Position numbers and translations under genes: made by a program. A stretch of 33,904 bases of DNA from NCBI GenBank assembly GCA_022563685.1, contig JADFMY010000022.1:1-33904 (forward strand), given 5' to 3'. This document shows, one piece after another, positions 15,651-24,537 of the stretch; the stretch's first letter is position 1; each line of letters begins with the position of its first letter. The DNA is from Pseudomonadota bacterium (GTDB lineage: Bacteria > Pseudomonadota > Gammaproteobacteria > GCA-001735895). The notes beneath the pieces were generated by a model. The model was not told the DNA's origin, did no database searches, and saw only the letters and a list, made by a program, of their open reading frames with translations.

Positions 15651-16007
15651 TTGATTTCTCAGTGAGTTAAATAGTGTCAGTCATGTTGATCGATGCATTA
15701 TGCCAAGAATGAGTCTGGCTTCAATATAACCAGTTTAGTCGGCTTGCCAAACTTATACCAATCCGATATCGTCGAAGTGATATTCCGAACTTGATCGGAG
15801 GTTCCTCAAGTCAATATTATCTAAGGAACCTCTGAATAATTCATCCATGAATTCTCAGAGGACGACAAGCGAAAAGTGTGATTTTCGTTTGTCTCGCAAA
15901 ATCAATGCCTTAGCGGCACTGATTTTGGCAGCACGTCCCTGTACTGCAGGAAGGTCTGAATAAATCAGACCTTCCCCTAAGCTGTAAAGGACGATAAGAA
16001 TAAAGCC
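15651..16007. other. Intergenic region containing repeat copy 2
   Basis: Divergent spacer between qor and the diguanylate cyclase gene. It holds a GGAACCTCCGATC half-site at 15794-15806 (minus orientation) facing the full repeat that starts at 15825, 18 bp apart. No gene is seen. Confidence 0.6.
15825..15976 (+). repeat. 151-bp modular palindromic repeat, copy 2
   Basis: Same structure as copy 1 with 7 differences in 151 bp. Differences inside stem 2 leave a G-U pair and the terminal stem GGAAGGTCTGA/TCAGACCTTCC is perfect here. It is flanked by CTAA at 15821-15824 and CTAA at 15977-15980, a 4-bp direct duplication if one extra C belongs to the element. It ends 32 bp before the diguanylate cyclase ATG, so it lies within that gene's promoter or leader. 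Confidence 0.88.
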
Positions 16008-17294
16008 ATGAGGCAGTTATTGAAGAATATTGATATATCGATTGTGCTACTTGTAGTGGCATTTTCCCTGGGTATTGGCGCGATGATTTTGCATGTATCG
16101 AGCCTGCAGTCCAGCTTGCTCAGAGCCAGCGCAATCAATACCGCGAGTATATTTTCCCACACCCTGACCGCGGTGCGAACCCTGTATACCTCGGATGTCG
16201 TGCTGGCAGCTAGCGCCTATGGCATGGATGTCACGCACGACTATTTGCTGAAAAAAAATGCGATTCCCTTACCCGCAACCTTCACGATACGACTGGGGGA
16301 ATTAATGGGTAAACATGCCGGCGGAGCCTACAGTCGTCTGTATAGCGCTTTACCGTTTCCGTGGCGCCGTGTCGAAGGTGGCCTAAGCGATGAATTTGCG
16401 AAGAAAGCCTGGGACGAGTTGTCGCGTGATCCAGGCAAGCCCTATAGCCGTTTCGTTGAAACCGGGCAGGGCCTGGTGCTGCGTTACGCGACTGCCGACC
16501 TGATGCGGCCAGCCTGCGTCGAGTGTCACAATTCGCACCCTCAATCACCCAGGCGTGACTGGAAGGCAGGGGATTTAGGCGGTGTGCTGGAAGTCTCTCT
16601 GCCGCTCCAGGGCATAAGTCAACAGGTGGCTGGCCAGGTGGCGAATATCAGGTTGATTTACTCGCTGGTCGGCCTGGTTATGCTGGGGGGATTTGCGCTG
16701 GCTATTTACCGTTTGAAGTTGTCGGAAAAAACTTTGATCCAGGGTTCCGAGGAGCTGGAAGTTGCCAACCAGACACTGAAAGATATCAGCGAACGCGATG
16801 CGCTCACTCAAATAGCCAATCGGCGTTGTTACGATGCCCGCCTTAGTTCGGAAGTATCGGCGGCCAAACGCTCGGCTGCCCCACTTTCGATGCTGCTGAT
16901 CGATATTGACTACTTTAAATTATACAACGATGGATACGGGCATGAGCAAGGTGACGAAGCGCTGATACAGGTTGCCAATATCGCTAATGATTGCATGTTG
17001 CGTGAAACTGATTTTTTGGCCCGTTATGGCGGTGAGGAATTTGTTGCCTTACTGCCCTTTACCGATGTTGAAGGCGCTATTGGCATCGCCGAAAACATCC
17101 GTGCCAAAATCGAGGCGGCAGCAATACCGCACGCTTTCGCCAGCCAGGGTGACTGTGTTACCGTGAGTGTCGGTATCGCCACGCAGACAGGAGGAAATAT
17201 TGATGCGCGTGAGCTGTTCAAATTTGCCGATGCTGAGTTATACAAAGCCAAGGCAAACGGACGCAATCGTTGCGAGGTCTATAAGCATAAATAG
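16008..17294 (+). CDS. Diguanylate cyclase with periplasmic CxxCH sensor domain
   Basis: 428 residues. A membrane helix (about 9-31) is followed by a periplasmic DUF3365/Tll0287-like domain that contains CVECH (C170-H174), a c-type heme attachment motif. A second helix lies at 216-234, then a linker, then a C-terminal GGDEF domain. The active site is GGEEF (341-345) and the product-inhibition I-site RETD (332-335) is intact, so it should synthesise cyclic di-GMP and be feedback inhibited. A heme sensor would let redox state or a gas control c-di-GMP; ligand is inference. It is bracketed by repeat copy 2 upstream and the mini-repeat downstream. Confidence 0.9.
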   Translation: MRQLLKNIDISIVLLVVAFSLGIGAMILHVSSLQSSLLRASAINTASIFSHTLTAVRTLYTSDVVLAASAYGMDVTHDYLLKKNAIPLPATFTIRLGELMGKHAGGAYSRLYSALPFPWRRVEGGLSDEFAKKAWDELSRDPGKPYSRFVETGQGLVLRYATADLMRPACVECHNSHPQSPRRDWKAGDLGGVLEVSLPLQGISQQVAGQVANIRLIYSLVGLVMLGGFALAIYRLKLSEKTLIQGSEELEVANQTLKDISERDALTQIANRRCYDARLSSEVSAAKRSAAPLSMLLIDIDYFKLYNDGYGHEQGDEALIQVANIANDCMLRETDFLARYGGEEFVALLPFTDVEGAIGIAENIRAKIEAAAIPHAFASQGDCVTVSVGIATQTGGNIDARELFKFADAELYKAKANGRNRCEVYKHK

Positions 17295-17328
17295 GGAGGA
17301 TTACTCGCTCAGTCATCCAAAAGAGTAA

Positions 17329-17355
17329 GGAAGGTCTGATTTATTCAGAGGTTCC
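17329..17355 (-). repeat. 27-bp deletion derivative of the palindromic repeat
   Basis: GGAAGGTCTGATTTATTCAG followed by AGGTTCC. Its reverse complement is exactly the first 6 bases of the 151-bp element, one TCTGAATAA, and the last 12 bases. It is flanked by GTAA on both sides (17325-17328 and 17356-17359), a clean 4-bp target duplication. It lies between the convergent cyclase and selD genes. Confidence 0.85.
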
Positions 17356-17386
17356 GTAATAACTCTTTTCTGTAGCCAGTTGCCCT

Positions 17387-18415
17387 CTATACAACAGTGA
17401 TCCAGCTTGCATTTTTTTTAGGCACCATTTTGCCAATCTCACAAGCCTGTGGAGCGACTTTAACAAAATCCTCGACAGCATCCTGCATCACGGCAACCAG
17501 TAATCCTCCGCTGGTTTGTGGATCGCATAAAATATGTTTTTGTTGCTCGCTAAGAGTAGATATATGATGCCCATAACTGTCAAAATTGCGGCTGCCACCT
17601 CCCGGAATACAGCCCATGCGGCGATATTCCTCCACTGCCGGATCCAGTAAGGGAATCCGTTCAAAATCCACTTGCGCAGCAACATTACTACCCTGGCAGA
17701 CTTCCAGCAGATGCCCTAACAAGCCAAAACCTGTGACATCCGTCATCGCTGTAACAGATGGTAGCCGCCCCAGCCGTTCACCAATTTTATTCAGTTTAAT
17801 CATGCTGTTTATGGCGATGTCCTCGTGCTCGGCTTTGAGTTTTTTTTGTTTTTGGGCCGTGCATAAAATACCCACACCCAGAGGTTTGGTTAAATAAAGG
17901 ACGCAACCCGCCCTGGCTCGATTATTCTGTTTTAAATAATCTATCTTAATTCTGCCCGTAGCAGCCAGGCCAAAGATAGGCTCGGAGGCATCGATGCTGT
18001 GCCCGCCAGCCAAAATAATCCCGGCATCTTTACAGGCCTGACGCCCCCCATCAACTACCCTTGCAGCAATATCTGCATCCAGTTTTGCAATAGGCCAGCC
18101 TAATATTGCAATCGCCATCATTGGCGACGCCCCCATGGCGTAGACATCACTCAGGGCATTGGTCGCGGCTATCTGTCCGAAGGTAAAAGGATCATCGACA
18201 ATCGGCATGAAAAAATCAGTAGTACTGATAATGGCCTCTCCGTTGCCCAGATCGTAAACAGCAGCATCATCCTTCGATTCGGTACCTACCAGTAAGTATT
18301 TATCGGCAGTAAATTCTACCTGTCCCTGGAGAATACTGTCTAACATCGAAGGCGAAATTTTGCAGCCACAGCCTGCGCCGTGACTATATTCGGTTAGTTT
18401 TATTTGGGATGTCAT
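17387..18415 (-). CDS. selD: Selenide, water dikinase (selenophosphate synthetase)
   Basis: 342 residues, collinear with E. coli SelD. It makes selenophosphate from selenide and ATP, the selenium donor for selenocysteine and selenouridine. The active-site loop HGAGCGCK gives C16 and K19 (E. coli C17 and K20), so this is the cysteine, not selenocysteine, form. The metal/ATP motifs [37 protein letters not shown] and [10 protein letters not shown] are all present. The start lies 3 bp after the radical SAM gene stop, so the two are co-transcribed. No selA, selB, selC or selU is in the window. Confidence 0.95.
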   Translation of the reverse strand: MTSQIKLTEYSHGAGCGCKISPSMLDSILQGQVEFTADKYLLVGTESKDDAAVYDLGNGEAIISTTDFFMPIVDDPFTFGQIAATNALSDVYAMGASPMMAIAILGWPIAKLDADIAARVVDGGRQACKDAGIILAGGHSIDASEPIFGLAATGRIKIDYLKQNNRARAGCVLYLTKPLGVGILCTAQKQKKLKAEHEDIAINSMIKLNKIGERLGRLPSVTAMTDVTGFGLLGHLLEVCQGSNVAAQVDFERIPLLDPAVEEYRRMGCIPGGGSRNFDSYGHHISTLSEQQKHILCDPQTSGGLLVAVMQDAVEDFVKVAPQACEIGKMVPKKNASWITVV

Positions 18416-18418
18416 AAG

Positions 18419-19684
18419 TTATTGACTCAAGTTTATCTTAGCCAGGTAGGCTTTTTTCATTGCAGCCTCAAACTCAATATTGGATGCATACTCGTAACCA
18501 AATACCGGTTTCCACAACCGATGGTTCTCCATACAGAGATAAAAGAATACATCACTTTTCCAGCTTGCGGGGAAACTGTTATATACATGCGAAAAAAGGG
18601 AGAGCTTGATCTTAACCGGATAAGACTGTTTACCGGCGGTATCGACCATAGGCATTTTTAAAATTTGAGTGGGTATCGCTCGTTTTCGAATCTCGCGTAT
18701 CACTGATTTTATATAGGTGAGCGTACCCATCGATACCAGTGCCACTTCTTCTGGTTTAAATAACGAGCTGAGCTGTTCGACAACAAGCTGATAGTCTTGC
18801 TGCCATTGATCGTAATGTATGATCGGGTGAAAGTGGAAACCAACGAGATAACCCGCGTCTGCTACCCTGCGTGCTGCATCCAGGCGTTTATTCAGCGGTG
18901 CAGTACCGTGTTCTTCGAAATTAATCAGGGTAGGCGTATTCAATGACCAGGTGCAAATGATATTTTTTGGCGCATCCACGCGCAACAGATGACTGACATT
19001 AGCCGATTTGGTTTTCAACTCCAGAATAACATTGGGATTAGTCCAGGCAAAATCGATCACCGCATCCAGCACACCATGGCTATTGCCCCACATCAGCGAA
19101 TCGGAAGATTGCCCGGTACCAATGTGGTAAGTCTTTTCCGCATCAAGCTCCAGGTGCTTTAGCTTATCCGCAAAACCTTTATCGAAACTAATCTGCTTGC
19201 CATCGAAGAAGGATTGAATGCTGCAATAACTACAGCCATAACCACAGTTATCAACCGCATCCAGGGTTTGCAGATTACAACACAGAGTACGTGGTGAAGC
19301 GACCGGACAGCGACCCAGACCCAAATTGATTTTTTCGATGGCACGGGGTTTGGACGCTGCACTGATTTTGGGTGTGCTGCCATCCACGGGGTATTGATTA
19401 TCACTTTTTTTATACCCCTCCCAGATTGAATGTAACAGCCTCATGACCCGTTGTTTTCGAAATTTCGTTAATACCCTATGGCTTTTTTCTTCGGGCCAGA
19501 CATCCTCAATAGACTCTGCGCCCCACATTTGGAAATCCAGCGCAATCTCACAGGCCATGCGAGAATCCTGAACGGAAAGACGTAATTCTTCCGCTCTTTC
19601 AGTGAGGAATATTTTTGCTTTCGTTTGGAGTAACTGAAACAGGGGTTGATCTGAAATAGAGGAAATATAAGCAGTCATGTTCAT
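18419..19684 (-). CDS. Spore photoproduct lyase-family radical SAM protein
   Basis: 421 residues. The [4Fe-4S]/SAM motif is CGYGCSYC (C147, C151, C154), with the CxxxCxxC spacing of radical SAM enzymes. After it come QSFFDGKQIS and the barrel, with GTGQSSDSLMW, ELKTKSANVSHLL and VGFHFHPIIHYDQW as in SPL-family proteins. True spore photoproduct repair is not expected in a non-sporing gammaproteobacterium. Tight coupling to selD suggests a selenium-related or other modification job; this is inference. The N-terminal 120 residues are helical with no known domain recognised by me. Start ATG 19684 with an internal ATG two codons later. Confidence 0.85.
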   Translation of the reverse strand: MNMTAYISSISDQPLFQLLQTKAKIFLTERAEELRLSVQDSRMACEIALDFQMWGAESIEDVWPEEKSHRVLTKFRKQRVMRLLHSIWEGYKKSDNQYPVDGSTPKISAASKPRAIEKINLGLGRCPVASPRTLCCNLQTLDAVDNCGYGCSYCSIQSFFDGKQISFDKGFADKLKHLELDAEKTYHIGTGQSSDSLMWGNSHGVLDAVIDFAWTNPNVILELKTKSANVSHLLRVDAPKNIICTWSLNTPTLINFEEHGTAPLNKRLDAARRVADAGYLVGFHFHPIIHYDQWQQDYQLVVEQLSSLFKPEEVALVSMGTLTYIKSVIREIRKRAIPTQILKMPMVDTAGKQSYPVKIKLSLFSHVYNSFPASWKSDVFFYLCMENHRLWKPVFGYEYASNIEFEAAMKKAYLAKINLSQ

Positions 19685-19687
19685 TTA

Positions 19688-19710
19688 TAATGATTAGATC
19701 AGAGGCTCCT
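19688..19710 (-). repeat. GGAGCCTCTGATC half-site upstream of the radical SAM gene
   Basis: On the minus strand GGAGCCTCTGATCTAATCA ends a few bases before the start at 19684. It matches the site before the amidohydrolase (2191-2209) in 15 to 16 of 19 positions. Confidence 0.4.
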
Positions 19711-19736
19711 TGAATATTAAAGGTATTTGACTGGAT

Positions 19737-19756
19737 TAAAGGGTAGCGCCCCTTTA
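19737..19756. promoter_or_regulatory. Hairpin in the leader/promoter region of the Hdr operon
   Basis: TAAAGGG and CCCTTTA are perfect 7-bp arms around TAGCGC. Downstream, two near-identical strings GAAAGTCGCT and GAAAGAGTCGCT (about 19770 and 19790) form a direct repeat. These lie in the 224-bp divergent spacer before the HdrA-type gene and may be regulatory. Confidence 0.3.
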
Positions 19757-19908
19757 TTCTAAGGTATAAAGAAAGTCGCTCGGCCCCAAGAAAGAGTCGC
19801 TTGCCTTACAGAAAACTATCTGCCATACAGACATTCTATATCGGTAATATTGAAGTAAACCGGTTTGGGGGAATTGGCTGATTCTATGATTTGGAGAGAT
19901 AAAGGCAC

Positions 19909-22900
19909 ATGCCACTAGATGCAAACAATGACCACAACGATGGTCTGAGGTCGGACGAGAACAATCCGACTGGCGCTGCCCTTGTTATCGGCGGTGGCAT
20001 CGCGGGTATGCAGGCCTCGCTTGATCTTGCCAACACCGGTTACAAGGTTTTCATGGTCGAAAAGAACTCGGCCATCGGCGGCAACATGGCGCGTCTGGAC
20101 AAAACATTTCCGTCCAACGATTGCGCCATGTGCACGATCTCGCCCCGTCTGGTTGATTCGGAGCAACATCTGGACGTGGAAGTCCTGACTAATAGCGAAG
20201 TGGTCAAGGTGACGGGAGAAGCCGGAAACTTTACCGCAACCCTGCACACGAAGCCACGGTTTATCGATGCCGATAAATGCACCGCCTGCGGCAAGTGCGC
20301 CGAAGTCTGCCCGGTGCCGAGTGAAAATGATTTTGACGGCTTACTGGTCACACGCCGCGCAGCCTACCAGCTGTATCCGCAAGGCGCACCCAATGCGTTC
20401 GCTATCGACAAGCGTGGTGTCGCACCTTGCCGTGATGCCTGTCCCGCCGGGCAGCGTGCACAGGGCTACATCGCCATGATCGCCGAAGGACGCGTTGAAG
20501 AGGCCTATCGTTCCATCAAACGAGACAACCCCTTCCCCGGTATTTGCGGTCGCATCTGTAACGCGCGTTGCGAGCTTGCGTGCAGCCGTGGCAAGGTCGA
20601 TGAGCCGGTCAATATCCGCAGCCTGAAGCGCTATGTCACCGATATCATGATGCGCAGGGAACGAGTCGCCCCGCAAAAGGCTGAACGCCTGTATGACGAG
20701 AAAATCGCCATTATCGGTGCTGGCCCCTGTGGTCTGACTGCGGCGCAGGATCTCACCCTGGCAGGCTACCAGGTGACCGTGTTTGATGCCCTGCCGGTGG
20801 CCGGCGGCATGCTGCGCGTCGGTGTCCCCGAATATCGTCTGCCTGTAGACATCATCGAACGTGAAGTCGCCGACATTATCGATCTGGGCGTGGACTTGCG
20901 TCTGAATACGACGGTCGACAATCTGGATGACCTTCTGAATAACGGATACAGGTCCGTGCTGATCTCCGTGGGCGCCCATGAAGGGGTCAAGTTGAATGTC
21001 CCTGGCAACGATTTGCAGGGCGTTTTGATTAACACCGATTTCTTGCGTGATGTCCGCATGTGGGAGCGCGATAAGCAAGCCATGGTCAGTGCCGGCAAAT
21101 CAGACCCTGCCACCTCTGTCAGGGGCAAGCGGGTGGTGGTGATTGGTGGCGGTGATGTCGCGGTCGATGTGGCTCGATCATCCATGCGGCTTGGTGCTGC
21201 GAGCGTAGACATGGCCGTGCGCGGCAGCAGTGGCCGGATGCCGGCTTCTGATCATGAGATTGAAGCTGCCCATGAAGAGGGCATCACGATGCATGTGAGC
21301 CTTAATTTTCTGCGCATCCACGATGATGGCAATGGCAATGCTACCGGCCTGGAAGTCCAGGACGTGGAGCGTTTTGAGACCAACGATGAGGGCCGCAAAA
21401 TTGCCGTCATCAAGGAAAATTCCGAACACGTGCTTCACGCCGACGTGATTATCTTCTCGGTTGGACAGAAAGCCGGCCTGGCGTTTATCCCCGAGGATGC
21501 CGGTGTCAGGCTCACCGCCTGGGGCGAAGTCGATGTGCTTAGCCACTCTACTTATGCCACCGACAGGCCTGGCGTGTTTGCCGCCGGTGATGCAGTAACG
21601 GGCACCGCCTTCGTGATCGATGCCGTGGCCAGTGGCCACAAGGTTGCCACCGCCATGCAGCATTACCTGCGTGGCGAAGATATGGAGGTCGCTGAGCCGG
21701 AACACCCCATCGCGACTTTTACCCAGGAGGAGCTCGATGCCCGCGTTTTGAAAGGCGAGCTGGTCCCGACCCCGCGCGTGAAGTTCTCCACCTTGTCTGT
21801 CGAGGACAGAATCGGCAACTTTATCGAAGTTGATCAGGTATATACTGACGAGGAAGCCATGGCTGAGGCAGCACGCTGCCTCAACTGCGGTATCTGCTCG
21901 GAATGCCTGGCCTGTGAAGATGCCTGTGAAATAGGAGCTATCGACATGGACGGGATGGCAAAGACCTATGAGGTCAAGGTCGGCGCCGTGATCATGGCGC
22001 CGGGCTACAGGCTCTACGACGCCGGGCACTCTGAAGAGTTCGGTCTGGGTCGTTACCCCAACGTGCTGACATCGATTCAATACGAACGCCTGTTATCGGC
22101 CTCCGGCCCGACCAATGGCAAGGTGCTGCGTCCGTCGGACAAGCAACGGCCAAAGCGCATAGCCTGGTTACAGTGCATCGGCTCGCGCGATGCCAACCAT
22201 GACTACTGCTCATCTGTATGCTGCATGTACGCCACCAAACAGGTCACCATGACAAAGGGCCACTGGCCTGACATCGACCTGGAAATATTCATCATGGACC
22301 TGCGCTCCTTTGGTAAGGGCTATGAGGCCTATTACAAAAATGCGCGTGACAATTTGAAGGTTCGTTACACCCGCAGCCGTGTCTCCAAGATCATCGAAGA
22401 CCCCGTTACGAAAAACCTGGTGCTGCGCTACATGGATCGCGGCGAAAGCGCAAAGGGTGAAACCAACGAACGTATTCGCGAAGAAATCTTCGACATGGTC
22501 GTGCTCTCCGTCGGTATGGAAATCGACGAGAGCACCAAAGAACTGGCCAGGCGTCTCAAGGTGGAAGTGGACGACTACGGTTTTTGCAAGACCATACAGT
22601 ACGATCCCTTGCAGACCAGCCGCGCAGGCTTTTATGCCGTTGGCCCATTTCGCGAGCCAAAAGATATTCCTGAGTCTCTGCTGGAAGCAAGTGGCGCAGC
22701 CGCTCAGGCCGGGGCCATGCTGCGCAAGTCGCGTGGCACCCTGACCCGTGAAGCCGTGTTCCCGCCCGAGCGGGATATCGCATCGGAAAATCCCAGGGTC
22801 GCCGTCTTTGTGTGTCATTGCGGCACCAACATTGGCGGCTATCTGGATGTTCCAAAGGTAGCCGAGTACGCCAGGGGCCTGCCTGGTGTTATTTATTCGG

Positions 22901-24537
22901 AAGACCCCATGTATGCCTGCTCCCAGGACAGCGTGGCCCATATCACCGAGAAGGTAAAAGAAATGGGTGCCAACCGTGTGGTAATTGCGAGCTGTTCGCC
23001 GCTGACCCATGAACCGGTCTTCCGCAAGGCCCTGCGCTCCGCCGGGCTGAACGCCTATCTGCTCGATATGGCCAACATCCGCAACCAGTGCTCCTGGGTG
23101 CATTCCCACGACTGGGATGCGGCGACCGCAAAGGCCAGGGACCTGGTTCGCATGTCTATTGCGCGGGCTACCAACCTGCAATCGCTGACCACCAGTGAAA
23201 TGCCGGTCCAGCGCGGCGCCCTCGTCATCGGTGGTGGCGCCGCCGGCATGGAAGCCGCAATCACGCTCGCCGATCAGGGCTTCCCGGTTGACCTGGTGGA
23301 ACGCGACAGTGAGCTGGGCGGTGCGCTTCGTCACCTGTATTACGATCTGGAAAACCTCGGCATAGAAGCAGCCCTGCCTCCGGAGGGTTCTGATGAATTT
23401 CTCGGCCCACAGGACTATCTGAAAAAACTGATTGCCAAAGTTGAAGACCACCCATCCATCAGCCTGCACCTGAATGCGGAAGTAGCGGATGCGCAAGGCT
23501 TCATGGGCAACTTTACCTCGACCCTTGCCTACGCAGATCGTCAGGAACGTATCGAGATCAGCCACGGCGCGACGATAGTCTGCATTGGTGGTGTCGAATA
23601 CCGCGGTGGAGAATATGCCTATGGCACCGATCCACGGATCACCACGCAGCAGCAGTTCGAAGGCCTGCTGGCCGAACTCGAAAACGGCGTTGGCGAAACT
23701 CCGAATAACATCGTGATGATCCAGTGCGTCGGACCGGCGGATAAATATTGTGGCCGTATCTGCTGCACCAGCGCCTTGAAAAACGCATTGACCCTGAAGC
23801 GATTGAACCCTCTGGCTCAGATCACCGTGATCTACAAGGACATCCGCACCTACGGCTTCAAAGAGCGCATCTACACCCAGGCCCGCGAGGCCGGTGTCCT
23901 GTTCTTGCGCTACGAAGACGACCGCAAAGCCGAAGTCACAGTCGGTGCCGATGGTGCTCTAAACGTCAGAGTGTGGGAAGAAATTCTCGGCAAACAAATG
24001 GACCTCAAGCCCGATATGGTGGTTCTCAGTATGCCGGTCGTTCCTTCACCCGGCGCAGAAAATCTGGCCAACAAATTGAAAGTCTCGCAAGATGCCAACG
24101 GTTTCTTCCTGGAAGCTCACGTCAAGTTGCGTCCGGTGGACTTCCTCGCCGATGGCGTGTTCATGGCGGGTCTCGCACACTATCCCAAACTGTTGCAGGA
24201 ATCCATCATTCAGGCCAAGGCGGCGGCTGCGCGCGCGGCAACCATCCTCTCGCGTGACACCCTGACTACCGGTGGGCCGGTGGCCGAGGTCAACAGGGAA
24301 ATGTGCGTTGCCTGTCTGACCTGTATTCGCAGTTGCGTCTTTGGCGCACCACGGATTTCCAGCGACGCGAAAGGTGTCGGCGGCATCCTCGGTGCGGCCT
24401 ATATTGAAACTGCACTGTGTCAGGGCTGTGGTCTGTGCATCGCATCCTGCCCGGCTGGTGCTATCGAGTTGAAGCACTACACGGAAAACCAGATCGGCGC
24501 CAAGCTCGATGCCCTGTTTGAAAAGGCGTATGTATAA
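19909..24537 (+). CDS. hdrA: Giant HdrA-type flavoprotein with inserted GltD/NfnB-like NAD(P)H domain
   Basis: 1542 residues. Module 1 (24-140) is an HdrA FAD fold (LVIGGGIAGMQASLDLA, NDCAMCTISPRLV) with one ferredoxin motif (C124, C127, C130, C134). A GltD/NfnB-like insert (about 165-600) has two cysteine sets (C174/C178 and C213, C217, C221, C225), FAD motif IIGAGPCGLTAA (268-279) and NAD(P) motif VIGGGDVAVDVARSS (411-425). A cysteine-rich link (C657 to C673) precedes the HdrA remainder with C756, C767 and C771-C772. Module 2 (960-1445) repeats the HdrA pattern: VCHCG, ALVIGGGAAGMEAAI (1104-1118), C1281-C1286. Two ferredoxin motifs end it (C1466 and C1504 sets). It should be the electron-bifurcating or confurcating core taking electrons from or to NAD(P)H. 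RBS GGAGA lies about 10 bases upstream. Confidence 0.93.
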   Translation: MPLDANNDHNDGLRSDENNPTGAALVIGGGIAGMQASLDLANTGYKVFMVEKNSAIGGNMARLDKTFPSNDCAMCTISPRLVDSEQHLDVEVLTNSEVVKVTGEAGNFTATLHTKPRFIDADKCTACGKCAEVCPVPSENDFDGLLVTRRAAYQLYPQGAPNAFAIDKRGVAPCRDACPAGQRAQGYIAMIAEGRVEEAYRSIKRDNPFPGICGRICNARCELACSRGKVDEPVNIRSLKRYVTDIMMRRERVAPQKAERLYDEKIAIIGAGPCGLTAAQDLTLAGYQVTVFDALPVAGGMLRVGVPEYRLPVDIIEREVADIIDLGVDLRLNTTVDNLDDLLNNGYRSVLISVGAHEGVKLNVPGNDLQGVLINTDFLRDVRMWERDKQAMVSAGKSDPATSVRGKRVVVIGGGDVAVDVARSSMRLGAASVDMAVRGSSGRMPASDHEIEAAHEEGITMHVSLNFLRIHDDGNGNATGLEVQDVERFETNDEGRKIAVIKENSEHVLHADVIIFSVGQKAGLAFIPEDAGVRLTAWGEVDVLSHSTYATDRPGVFAAGDAVTGTAFVIDAVASGHKVATAMQHYLRGEDMEVAEPEHPIATFTQEELDARVLKGELVPTPRVKFSTLSVEDRIGNFIEVDQVYTDEEAMAEAARCLNCGICSECLACEDACEIGAIDMDGMAKTYEVKVGAVIMAPGYRLYDAGHSEEFGLGRYPNVLTSIQYERLLSASGPTNGKVLRPSDKQRPKRIAWLQCIGSRDANHDYCSSVCCMYATKQVTMTKGHWPDIDLEIFIMDLRSFGKGYEAYYKNARDNLKVRYTRSRVSKIIEDPVTKNLVLRYMDRGESAKGETNERIREEIFDMVVLSVGMEIDESTKELARRLKVEVDDYGFCKTIQYDPLQTSRAGFYAVGPFREPKDIPESLLEASGAAAQAGAMLRKSRGTLTREAVFPPERDIASENPRVAVFVCHCGTNIGGYLDVPKVAEYARGLPGVIYSEDPMYACSQDSVAHITEKVKEMGANRVVIASCSPLTHEPVFRKALRSAGLNAYLLDMANIRNQCSWVHSHDWDAATAKARDLVRMSIARATNLQSLTTSEMPVQRGALVIGGGAAGMEAAITLADQGFPVDLVERDSELGGALRHLYYDLENLGIEAALPPEGSDEFLGPQDYLKKLIAKVEDHPSISLHLNAEVADAQGFMGNFTSTLAYADRQERIEISHGATIVCIGGVEYRGGEYAYGTDPRITTQQQFEGLLAELENGVGETPNNIVMIQCVGPADKYCGRICCTSALKNALTLKRLNPLAQITVIYKDIRTYGFKERIYTQAREAGVLFLRYEDDRKAEVTVGADGALNVRVWEEILGKQMDLKPDMVVLSMPVVPSPGAENLANKLKVSQDANGFFLEAHVKLRPVDFLADGVFMAGLAHYPKLLQESIIQAKAAAARAATILSRDTLTTGGPVAEVNREMCVACLTCIRSCVFGAPRISSDAKGVGGILGAAYIETALCQGCGLCIASCPAGAIELKHYTENQIGAKLDALFEKAYV

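Noticed and set aside
17387-18415. Selenocysteine in SelD or in the HdrA-type protein
   Set aside because: All active-site and cluster positions are read as ordinary cysteine codons; no in-frame TGA is required.
22210-23565. 451-residue minus-strand ORF opposite the HdrA-type gene (also 20341..21078, 21178..22080, 24046..24594)
   Set aside because: Low-complexity His/Gly/Val-rich translations with no family motifs, fully antisense to a well-conserved gene; typical shadows of GC-biased codons.
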